Positions 17,900 to 24,562 of a stretch of DNA of 64,000 nt are shown here, piece after piece (positions within the stretch are counted from its first letter, which is position 1; the number at the start of each line of letters is the position of its first letter). The position numbers and the translations under genes were made by a program. Source of the DNA: Spirosoma endbachense (GTDB taxonomy: Bacteria > Bacteroidota > Bacteroidia > Cytophagales > Spirosomataceae); contig NZ_CP045997.1 in NCBI RefSeq assembly GCF_010233585.1, positions 2,394,692 through 2,458,691 on the forward strand, given 5' to 3'. The notes under the pieces are model-generated. The model did not search any database. It was given only the letters and a program-made list of their open reading frames with translations, and had not been told where the DNA came from.

Positions 17900-18844
17900 T
17901 TACCAGGTGCGGGTTTTGAGATAATCCTGAATTTGCTCTTTCGGAACGGGCAGTTCGTTCACGTGGGCGTTCAGCCATTGCGAGAAGTCTTTCTCAATAT
18001 CATCTGACCAGCGTGAGTCAATCTGTCCTGGCGTGTATTTCTGCTCCCGTAAACGCAGGTGACCAAACATGTCACGCAACCGGATAATCTCGGAGGTTTT
18101 GACGACTTTCTCGGCCAGATGTGGCGGAATAAAACAAACACCCCCGTCGCGCCCAAGCACCACATCGCCCGGCATCACCATGACCTTACCAATGCGCGTC
18201 GGCCGGTTGATGCCCACCAATGTTGTATTCAGATTGCCTTCCGGATTATGGTGTGAGGGATGATAACTCCGGAAATAAGAAGTGAACCCTCCAATTTCTT
18301 TTAGTCCGGCCACATCGCGAACGGCTCCTTCATAGACGATCCCATTGCCCGTTTTGGCGTAGATGGAGTTGCCCAGGTTATCACCAATGGTCGGGCCGTC
18401 TTCGTGCATACCAAACTGATCGACAACGTATACATCGCCCTTAATCAGCATGTCGATCGGCCAGGCATTCTGCGATTTTACGCGCCCGTCTTTCGTGTGC
18501 CCTTTTTCGTCCGTAACACGGTGTACATCCGGTCGACCGGGCATAAACGTTGCCGTGAGTGCCCGGCCAACCAGTACGCTATCCGGGTTGATCGTTTGCC
18601 AGTCACCGGCAAACTGATAGCGGTAGTTTTCACCTTTCAGTACCGCCCAGGCTTCTTCCTGAGTGACCCGTTTCATGCGTTTCAGAATAGCATCCGGCAC
18701 CTTCGGACGGCCATCGGGGAAGCGTTCTCCTTTCCAGTCGGGGGTCAGAAAGATGAGTTCTTCGCGGGAAATCTGCTGGGCTACCGTTCTCGTTACCGAT
18801 CCGGTCAGAGACAGCATGGCCGCAATAATGACGAATAGCTTCAT
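17900..18844 (-). CDS. Exported RraA-like protein (possible 2-keto-acid aldolase)
   Basis: The 314-residue product has a Sec signal peptide (MKLFVIIAAMLSLTGSV, cleavage near residue 22). The RraA/dimethylmenaquinone methyltransferase-like domain spans about residues 60-270. Visible family features are GRALTAT, GDVYVVDQFG, GNSIYAKTGNGIVYEGAVRD (the substrate and metal loop, with Arg-Asp kept) and PGDVVLGRDGGVCFIP. True RraA proteins regulate RNase E in the cytoplasm, but related proteins are class II aldolases for 4-hydroxy-4-methyl-2-oxoglutarate and oxaloacetate decarboxylases. Export and pairing with a dehydratase make the aldolase reading much more likely. A LacI-type site (18917) lies about 73 bases upstream of the start. 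Confidence 0.82.
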   Translation of the reverse strand: MKLFVIIAAMLSLTGSVTRTVAQQISREELIFLTPDWKGERFPDGRPKVPDAILKRMKRVTQEEAWAVLKGENYRYQFAGDWQTINPDSVLVGRALTATFMPGRPDVHRVTDEKGHTKDGRVKSQNAWPIDMLIKGDVYVVDQFGMHEDGPTIGDNLGNSIYAKTGNGIVYEGAVRDVAGLKEIGGFTSYFRSYHPSHHNPEGNLNTTLVGINRPTRIGKVMVMPGDVVLGRDGGVCFIPPHLAEKVVKTSEIIRLRDMFGHLRLREQKYTPGQIDSRWSDDIEKDFSQWLNAHVNELPVPKEQIQDYLKTRTW

Positions 18845-18916
18845 AACAAACTATACAGAATTAAGAGGTTTAGTATTTGCTCAGCATAAGGACTTTAGTG
18901 CAGGCTTCTACCCTTT

Positions 18917-18928
18917 GCAACCGATTGA
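18917..18928. promoter_or_regulatory. Candidate LacI-family operator before the rraA-like gene
   Basis: The sequence GCAACCGATTGA resembles the near-palindrome GCAACCGATTGC found in front of the lacI-type gene. The central CG and inverted GCAA/TTG half-sites are the form bound by LacI-family proteins. Its last base breaks the right half-site. Confidence 0.5.
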
Positions 18929-18976
18929 ATTTCTGTTGCGAAGGGAATGAACTTTCTACCAGATCATCCTAAAACA

Positions 18977-19002
18977 ACCCTCCCATCAACTGACAGGAGG
19001 GT
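18977..19002 (-). terminator. Hairpin downstream of the GH35-like gene
   Basis: Arms 18977-18983 and 18996-19002 (ACCCTCC/GGAGGGT) pair over 7 bp; on the minus strand the second arm is followed by the T-rich TGTTTT. It separates the GH35-like gene from the rraA-like gene, which then needs its own promoter. Confidence 0.55.
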
Positions 19003-19109
19003 GTATTACTTACCATGTATGATGAACAAAAAGGATAGTTTCATTGGGCTTTGGATCGTTAGCTTCGGTCGATGTGCTCATCCCAAATCAATAGTCCATG
19101 TCTGACCAT

Positions 19110-20735
19110 TTATTTATACCGGTACAGCTTCACTTTCTGGATACCATATTCACCTACCGGAATGCGCACATGCCGCCCCTGGTGATCCTGATCCCCATTC
19201 AGACGACGTCCGGGTTGCCATTTCCCATCAACGTATTTCCCTTCATCGACCCGAACAATACCCGCAATGGGCGCTTCGGGTTTATCAGACGAAAACGTGA
19301 TAACCACACCGGTTCCTGCTACCGTAAATTCATCGGGAGCGGTCTGAATAATCAGCCCACCCGTCATTGGCCATTCCTCATCTTTGGCTTTTGGCGACCA
19401 GCCCAGTGTATAATCATGCTTTACCAAAAAAGTATAGTCTCCCAGCCGAACCGTATCGGTAGCCGTCTTTTTGTCGAACAGAAACCCATCCATCATGCGT
19501 TTCCCCTGACTGGCCAGAGTAATCGGACTTAACTGATCGAGTACCGAATAGCTTTTTGCAAGAGGCTCCTCTCCGGGTTTATCCGTTGATTCAATTGAAA
19601 ACGGCGAAAAACCCATCCCATCATAATGACCAACGGTATAGAAGGCTTTGGGGGCCACAGATGGCTCAAACCTTATTTCTGGAATAAACAGCGGGTTATC
19701 CTGACGCTTATAGAGGTCGTTCCAGTGCTTGAAATCCGGATTGTAGAAGTCAGGAGAGAGAAAATCGAGCGCGGGAGCACCAGCTTTCCAGATGTCGATA
19801 ATGTGCGGAAGCGGCCCACCGCTGGGGTAATCGCCCGGTTTCACATTCGGGCGGTTCAGGGCTGCATTAACGAACATGGGGAGTGCATAAATCGCTTTCC
19901 CGGCTTCAGTGACTCGGTTCGCATACTGCGCGAAATGCCAGGCAATGAAGATTTCATCGGTTGCCAGACTTTTACCAAAAACGTCTTCCCAGCTTCCACT
20001 AGTTTTATAACCAGCCTTTTTCCAGGCTTCCAGTACAGCGGGAGCCAGCGTAGTTTTATTCGTTTGTACGTAGTGAAGCAGCGTTTTAGGCACTGGTTGT
20101 TGAAAGGCTTCATTGGCAACGGGCGAATGGTCACGGGCATCGGGCAACATTCCGATCTCGTTTTCGACCTGAATCATGATAACCGTTTGTTGTCGCTCGT
20201 CGGTATCGCGTATGTGCCGCATGAGCGCGCTGAAGGCTTTTATATCGGCCTCCAGATTATTTTTAGCGAAGGGAGTCAGAATTTCCTGACCTCGTCCGGA
20301 TTTATTCTGTGCTCTTGGGAAGCGCTTCGTATCGGTTTTCACCCAATCGGGGACATAGCAGGACATGCTATTTTTCCAGCTGCCAAACCATAAGAGTACC
20401 AGTTTGATCTGATGAGCGCGTGCATCCTTAATCAATTCATCGACCAGTGTAAAGTCGAACTTACCTTCCTGAGGTTCCAGTAATTCCCAATAAACCGGCG
20501 TTAAAACCGTGTTTACGTGCATTTGTTGCAGTTTAGGCCAAACGGGTTTCATATATGTCATATCCGATGCACTGGAATTCCCTAATTCACCACCCAGCAT
20601 CAGAAATGGTTTACCCGCCACGATTAGCTGTGTAGCATTGCCCTGTTTCTGAAGATGGGGCAGGTTAGCAGGCGATTGTGCAGTAGCCGAAAACGCCACA
20701 AAAAACAGGAGAATCTGACAGTAGCAACGAATCAT
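19110..20735 (-). CDS. GH35-like beta-galactosidase with DUF5597-type C-terminus
   Basis: The product of 541 residues starts with a signal peptide (MIRCYCQILLFFVAFSATAQ). Its barrel domain shows GH35/GH42-like features: VNTVLTPVYWELLEPQEGKFDF for the first strands, MIQVENEIG with the acid/base Glu in the Asn-Glu pair, and LFIPEIRFEP with the likely nucleophile Glu. The C-terminal region of about 150 residues matches the DUF5597 tail of Bacteroidota beta-galactosidase-like proteins. The longest open frame begins at a TTG 52 codons upstream; I preferred the ATG at 20735 because it places the signal peptide at the N-terminus. Substrate could be a beta-galactoside or another beta-glycoside. It is divergent from the LacI-type regulator. 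Confidence 0.8.
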   Translation of the reverse strand: MIRCYCQILLFFVAFSATAQSPANLPHLQKQGNATQLIVAGKPFLMLGGELGNSSASDMTYMKPVWPKLQQMHVNTVLTPVYWELLEPQEGKFDFTLVDELIKDARAHQIKLVLLWFGSWKNSMSCYVPDWVKTDTKRFPRAQNKSGRGQEILTPFAKNNLEADIKAFSALMRHIRDTDERQQTVIMIQVENEIGMLPDARDHSPVANEAFQQPVPKTLLHYVQTNKTTLAPAVLEAWKKAGYKTSGSWEDVFGKSLATDEIFIAWHFAQYANRVTEAGKAIYALPMFVNAALNRPNVKPGDYPSGGPLPHIIDIWKAGAPALDFLSPDFYNPDFKHWNDLYKRQDNPLFIPEIRFEPSVAPKAFYTVGHYDGMGFSPFSIESTDKPGEEPLAKSYSVLDQLSPITLASQGKRMMDGFLFDKKTATDTVRLGDYTFLVKHDYTLGWSPKAKDEEWPMTGGLIIQTAPDEFTVAGTGVVITFSSDKPEAPIAGIVRVDEGKYVDGKWQPGRRLNGDQDHQGRHVRIPVGEYGIQKVKLYRYK

Positions 20736-21038
20736 TCGATTGATAGAATTTGTACACGTTTTCCGAAAGCGTTGGCCAAGATGCATAATGTTTCGGAAAT
20801 TCATGTACCGGGTCTTATCAGCCTGGTCACACAGACGCCGGTCAGCAAAACAGCTACGTTTCGTTCGGGTAGTCGTCTCATAATTCGTCAATTGGGTTTA
20901 TTGGTTGATCCTTTTCGTTACGCTGGAAATCTTAGGCTGGAAGCAGTGACTATGCTTTCTAACGGATAGGATTTTTTCATGGATTATTTTTCCTAGCCTC
21001 CCATTTAGACTATAAAGTTCCTGTTAATTTTTATAATT

Positions 21039-21052
21039 ACAACCGATTGCAA
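21039..21052. promoter_or_regulatory. Candidate LacI-family operator, upstream of GH35-like gene
   Basis: ACAACCGATTGCAA: same core AACCGATTGCA as the site at 21302. It lies about 300 bases from the GH35-like start and 330 from the regulator start, so looping with the second site is possible. Confidence 0.55.
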
Positions 21053-21301
21053 AGATTATTTTCTCAGTCAATTAAATTTAATGCCTATAACGTGTTCATT
21101 CAATAGTTTTCGGTATTTTTTACATAAACTATTGTGATAAAAATAGTAAAATATTTCCTCTACTTTTGCTTTACTCGATAAAAGGCTGATATTAGCAGTT
21201 AAATCAAGGCCGGCATACACGCATTAAATTATTGATTAATAATTGATTAGCTATTAATTTACAAGTCTTTGTGCTGTTTACACGCTTAATCGTGCTCAAA
21301 A

Positions 21302-21314
21302 GCAACCGATTGCA
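21302..21314. promoter_or_regulatory. Candidate LacI-family operator, upstream of the regulator gene
   Basis: GCAACCGATTGCA is a near-palindrome with inverted GCAA/TTGC halves around a central CG, the classic LacI-family form. It lies 65 bases before the regulator's ATG, suggesting autoregulation. Confidence 0.6.
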
Positions 21315-21379
21315 GTAAAATTGAGCAAAAAGAGATTTTGCGTTACTTTGATAATCCAGCCCCAGGGGGCATTCTCTTT

Positions 21380-22402
21380 ATGGAAAAAGAAACGACTATA
21401 TACGACATCGCGAAACTGTTGAATCTATCCCCCGCAACGGTTAGCCGAGCGTTGAACGACCATCCTGCCATTAACAGCAATACAAAAAGCATGATTGCTG
21501 CAACAGCCAAGGAAATGGGCTATCGATCGAATACATTTGCCAGTAATTTGCGACGTCAGCGAACCAATACGATTGGTGTTATCGTGCCCCGGCTGAACAG
21601 TAACTTCATGTCGACAGTGCTGGCTGGCATGGAAAAGGTCGCTAATAAAGCATCTTATAACCTGATTATCAGCCAATCACTGGAGTCAGTTAAAAAAGAA
21701 ATCGCGAATGCGAAAACGATGTTCAACAGCCGGGTCGATGGGTTGTTGGTATCCGTTGCCTATGATACAGACAAAGCAGACCACTTTGATTCGTTTGTTA
21801 ACAAAGGAATTCCGCTGCTATTTTTTGACCGTGTACTCGAACACAAACAGGGAACCAGTATAGTCATCGACAATACTAAAGCAGGTTATGAAGCCACGGC
21901 TCATTTGATCGAACAGGGATGCCGACGGGTTATGCACGTAACCGGCAATCTGAAACGGAACGTTTATGCTGACCGGCTTAAAGGCTATCGATTGGCCTTG
22001 CTTGAGTATAATTTGCCCTATGACGAAGACTTAGTTATGGTAACTGATTTAAGTCAGGAAGCGGGAGCAGAAGCGGCCCGGCGTATTCAGGCCATGAAAA
22101 TGCGACCCGATGGTCTTTTTGTGACCAATGATTTCTGCGCGGTGAGTTGTATGAGCGCCCTGAAACAGGCCGGATTTTCGATTCCTGCCGACATCGCCGT
22201 TGTGGGCTTTAACAATGACCCTGTATCAACAGTCATTGAACCCAATCTAACAACGATCAACTACCCCGGCGAAAAAATGGGCGAAGTAGCAGCCCAGAGC
22301 CTGATTAATCATTTGAATGGTGCGATGGATATTCTAACGACCAATACCATTATTCTACATTCGGAATTACTTATACGCGAGTCATCTCTAAAAGTCAGGT
22401 AA
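21380..22402 (+). CDS. LacI-family transcriptional regulator
   Basis: The protein has 340 residues from the ATG at 21380; the longer frame would start at a TTG. An N-terminal helix-turn-helix reads TIYDIAKLLNLSPATVSRALN with the LacI hinge-type sequence GYRSNTFASNLR. A periplasmic-binding-protein-like effector domain begins at TNTIGVIVPRL (about residue 62) and ends near residue 335. LacI proteins of this type sense a sugar or sugar acid and repress or activate nearby catabolic genes. Sites matching one near-palindrome occur in front of this gene and at the starts of two minus-strand genes, which makes local regulation of the sugar-acid cluster the natural reading. The effector is unknown. 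Confidence 0.92.
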   Translation: MEKETTIYDIAKLLNLSPATVSRALNDHPAINSNTKSMIAATAKEMGYRSNTFASNLRRQRTNTIGVIVPRLNSNFMSTVLAGMEKVANKASYNLIISQSLESVKKEIANAKTMFNSRVDGLLVSVAYDTDKADHFDSFVNKGIPLLFFDRVLEHKQGTSIVIDNTKAGYEATAHLIEQGCRRVMHVTGNLKRNVYADRLKGYRLALLEYNLPYDEDLVMVTDLSQEAGAEAARRIQAMKMRPDGLFVTNDFCAVSCMSALKQAGFSIPADIAVVGFNNDPVSTVIEPNLTTINYPGEKMGEVAAQSLINHLNGAMDILTTNTIILHSELLIRESSLKVR

Positions 22403-22473
22403 CAATACTGAGCCAGGTAAATCTCAAAGGAATCGGCAGAAATAGCTATAGGCATAACAGTCTGTAATCCAGT

Positions 22474-22836
22474 TTATTCCTGCTGTAGTTTCTCGCGGTG
22501 GATATCTCCCCAATCAGCCATAGCGTTTAGGATTTCCTGCAACGAATTCCCTAAATCCGTCAATTGATAGTCTACTTTGGGAGGAACATCAGCATAAACC
22601 GTTCTTTCGATCAAACCGTCACGCTCTAGCTCTTTGAGCTGTGTGATCAGCATTCGCTCGGACACCCCCACAAGCTTTCTTCGGATCTCATTATATCTGA
22701 GTTTTTCACCGTTCATCAGGAAGCCAAGGATGCTCAATTTCCACCGTCCGCCAATGACGGCTAACGTATAGGCCATACCACATTCTTCATTCAGGCTCTT
22801 CCTGTTAATCGCATTTGTGGATGTTTCTTTGTGCAT
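22474..22836 (-). CDS. HxlR-family transcriptional regulator
   Basis: The 120-residue protein is a MarR/HxlR-type winged helix. It has the conserved N-terminal Cys in NEECGMAYTLAVIGGRWKL, the recognition region LRYNEIRRKLVGVSERMLITQL, the wing ERDGLIERTVY, and VDYQLTDLGNSL. HxlR proteins often respond to electrophiles or oxidants through the conserved Cys (here near residue 19) and control a divergent oxidoreductase or membrane gene. The divergent doxX-like gene, 85 bases away, is the obvious target, and a palindrome lies between the two. The gene converges with the LacI-type gene, 71 bases from its end. Confidence 0.9.
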   Translation of the reverse strand: MHKETSTNAINRKSLNEECGMAYTLAVIGGRWKLSILGFLMNGEKLRYNEIRRKLVGVSERMLITQLKELERDGLIERTVYADVPPKVDYQLTDLGNSLQEILNAMADWGDIHREKLQQE

Positions 22837-22858
22837 ATACTGCTTTTTTTATCAGTAT

Positions 22859-22874
22859 CATACAATTCTGTATG
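22859..22874. promoter_or_regulatory. Palindrome in the hxlR/doxX divergent promoter (candidate HxlR operator)
   Basis: CATACA-ATTC-TGTATG is a perfect 6-bp inverted repeat with a 4-base spacer. It sits directly before the -33 element of the doxX-like promoter and 22 bases before the regulator's start, where binding would block both genes. Confidence 0.55.
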
Positions 22875-22878
22875 TACA

Positions 22879-22909
22879 TTGTTCTCCGTAAAGTAGGCCA
22901 ATACTTTTG
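22879..22909 (+). promoter_or_regulatory. Bacteroidota-type promoter of the doxX-like gene
   Basis: TTG at 22879-22881, a 20-base gap, then TACTTTTG at 22902-22909. This matches the Bacteroidota primary sigma consensus (TTG and TAnnTTTG). The start codon follows 12 bases later. Confidence 0.6.
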
Positions 22910-22921
22910 TCATCAAAAAAG

Positions 22922-23296
22922 ATGATGGAAAAAATAACGAGTGTCGTTCATTGGCTATGTTACTCTTACTACCTGTATTTATTTGGGTACGCCGGGCTTT
23001 TCAAAGTTCTTCAAAAGCCCAAAATGATGACGAGCATGTTATCGCTCGGCTTTGATAAAACCTGGACAATCTGGATTGGCATTGCCGAAACAATTGGTGC
23101 AGTAGCGTTGCTTGCTGGTGTCTGGAATCACCAGCTCAAGAATGCAGCCGTATTGTTTTTATTCCCATTTGCTGTAGGAGCCCTGATCGCCCATTTTGCG
23201 CATTCAGAATACAAGCATTTCTATAATGCTTTAATCGCCTGTGTTTTATCGCTTTGTCTCCTTATAACGGAGAAACATTTCAAACTCTTTTTGTAA
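22922..23296 (+). CDS. DoxX-like membrane protein
   Basis: The 124-residue product has four hydrophobic helices and the DoxX-like signature GYAGLFKVLQKP in the first part, then IWIGIAETIGAVALLAGVW in the third helix. DoxX-like proteins are four-helix inner-membrane proteins linked in several bacteria to redox or thiol stress, with no firmly known reaction for most. The longest frame begins at a TTG that is also the end of the promoter's TTTG element, so I start at the ATG at 22922. It is divergent from an HxlR regulator, a common arrangement. It ends at a strong terminator (23311). Confidence 0.82.
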   Translation: MMEKITSVVHWLCYSYYLYLFGYAGLFKVLQKPKMMTSMLSLGFDKTWTIWIGIAETIGAVALLAGVWNHQLKNAAVLFLFPFAVGALIAHFAHSEYKHFYNALIACVLSLCLLITEKHFKLFL

Positions 23297-23310
23297 TTGC
23301 AGCTTAACAA

Positions 23311-23343
23311 AAAACCCCGGCGAAATCGTATCGCCGGGGTTTT
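23311..23343. terminator. Bidirectional intrinsic terminator
   Basis: A 13-bp perfect stem (23311-23323 with 23331-23343, GC-rich CCCCGGCGA core, loop of 7) is flanked by A-run and T-run on opposite sides. It lies between the convergent doxX-like and sugar isomerase-like genes and can serve both. Confidence 0.85.
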
Positions 23344-23474
23344 CGCTCAGACATATTCTCTCAATATGTTCTCACAGCGCAACATCCATCTGTGCTCACG
23401 CCCTTGATGGATAATCGCTCGATATTGTAACCAAAAACAGGGTATTTTGTTCGTTAGTTACGCACATCTATGGC

Positions 23475-24515
23475 CTAACTCAGTGCATTCCGACAGAAAT
23501 TCACACATTTCTTTACTTCGGCTACGGCATTAGAGTCTGCCGGTACCTTGTATTCTAATTCAACCGTAGCCGGGAAGTTGTACTTCTGATCGCGCATCAG
23601 TTTCAATACCTGAAGTAAGGGCGTATCGCCCTGTCCCCACGGTAAATTCCCTTTGCCGTGGTCGGCCGTTTGGCGATCCTTGATGTGCATACTGGCAATT
23701 CGATCATGTTTTTGCTTCAGGAAGACTAGTGGATCGGGGTTCCCGGCGGCTACGTAATGACCTAAATCAAAATTAATGGCATTACCCGGCGATTGAGCAA
23801 GGGCGGTATCCCAGAACGTAGGCGTTTGTTGCTCATGCCCATGATAGCCTACTCGTAAACCCTGTTTATGCGCCATCGTTCCTAATTTAAGGGTATGCGC
23901 ATCGTTGCCCGGATGTTCTACCGTGACCTGATTGGCACCCAGCAGTTTAGCCGCCTTTAAACCATATTCTATTTCGGCGTCCGAATTTTGTACACCAAAC
24001 GTATCAGGTTTAAACCCATAAATTTTTACGCCCGCCTGATTGTACATCTTACGCACCTGTTCGAACTTATCCATGGGCACCGATAGCCGCCATTTGGCCA
24101 CTTCCTCCCGGTACGCTTTCATTTGGGCATCAGCATCGGCCAGTTGTTTCTTTTCGTCTTCGGTAAGCTCCTGCTTCTCCCGTCGCTTCCGCATCAAAGG
24201 GAAAACAGCCTGCATATTAACCGTATTTTTCGGAGCACCGGCAAACGATTCGGCAGGCCCGCCCATCAATTCAATAGCGCTGATCCCAGAATCCAATACA
24301 TATTTCAGAGTGGCTTCGGCGCTTTGGTCGGGCATGTCCCGAAACGAGTAGGTTATGACGCCAATCTGTACGCCATCGATCAGCGAATTGGGCTTATCAC
24401 CCAAACTACGGATCAGAGCAGGAGCACCAAAAAGTTTATGGCTGCCTGCGACAGTGCCCGCAACGAGAGCCGCCGTAGCTCCCAAAAACTGACGGCGTGT
24501 GGGTTGGTTTTTCAT
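23475..24515 (-). CDS. Tat-exported sugar phosphate isomerase/epimerase-like protein
   Basis: The product of 346 residues, from the ATG at 24515, begins with a Tat signal (TRRQFLGATAALVAGT). The remainder is an AP-endonuclease-2/xylose-isomerase-like TIM barrel: IGVITYSFRDM, ISAIELMGG, NQVTVEHPGND, VGYHGHEQQ, NFDLGHYVAAG, SMHIKDRQ and TVELEYKV, giving the usual Glu/His/Asp/Glu metal site. Exported members are frequent in Bacteroidota glycan loci, and several are lyases or hydratases for 3-keto-glycosides rather than isomerases. A coiled Lys/Glu-rich insert lies around residues 105-140. The frame's earlier TTG-type start would bury the Tat motif, so it was rejected. The upstream cytochrome gene ends 47 bases before it. 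Confidence 0.83.
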   Translation of the reverse strand: MKNQPTRRQFLGATAALVAGTVAGSHKLFGAPALIRSLGDKPNSLIDGVQIGVITYSFRDMPDQSAEATLKYVLDSGISAIELMGGPAESFAGAPKNTVNMQAVFPLMRKRREKQELTEDEKKQLADADAQMKAYREEVAKWRLSVPMDKFEQVRKMYNQAGVKIYGFKPDTFGVQNSDAEIEYGLKAAKLLGANQVTVEHPGNDAHTLKLGTMAHKQGLRVGYHGHEQQTPTFWDTALAQSPGNAINFDLGHYVAAGNPDPLVFLKQKHDRIASMHIKDRQTADHGKGNLPWGQGDTPLLQVLKLMRDQKYNFPATVELEYKVPADSNAVAEVKKCVNFCRNALS

Positions 24516-24562
24516 GATTTTCAAGGCTATCGAATTGATTAAACTCCAGGCGTATAAAGCAT

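Larger units (their letters stand above)
20736..21379. other. Long divergent intergenic region between GH35-like and lacI-type genes
   Basis: About 640 bases, strongly AT-rich from 21000 onward. It holds two copies of the putative LacI-type operator (21039 and 21302) and a TAnnTTTG element (TACTTTTG, 21161-21168) on the plus strand, though no well-spaced TTG element precedes it. Bases 20736-20891 are open in the GH35 frame but lack a convincing start signal. I see no RNA gene. Confidence 0.6.

Noticed and set aside
20736..20891. 52-residue N-terminal extension of the GH35-like protein
   Set aside because: It begins at a TTG and places the clear signal peptide inside the protein.
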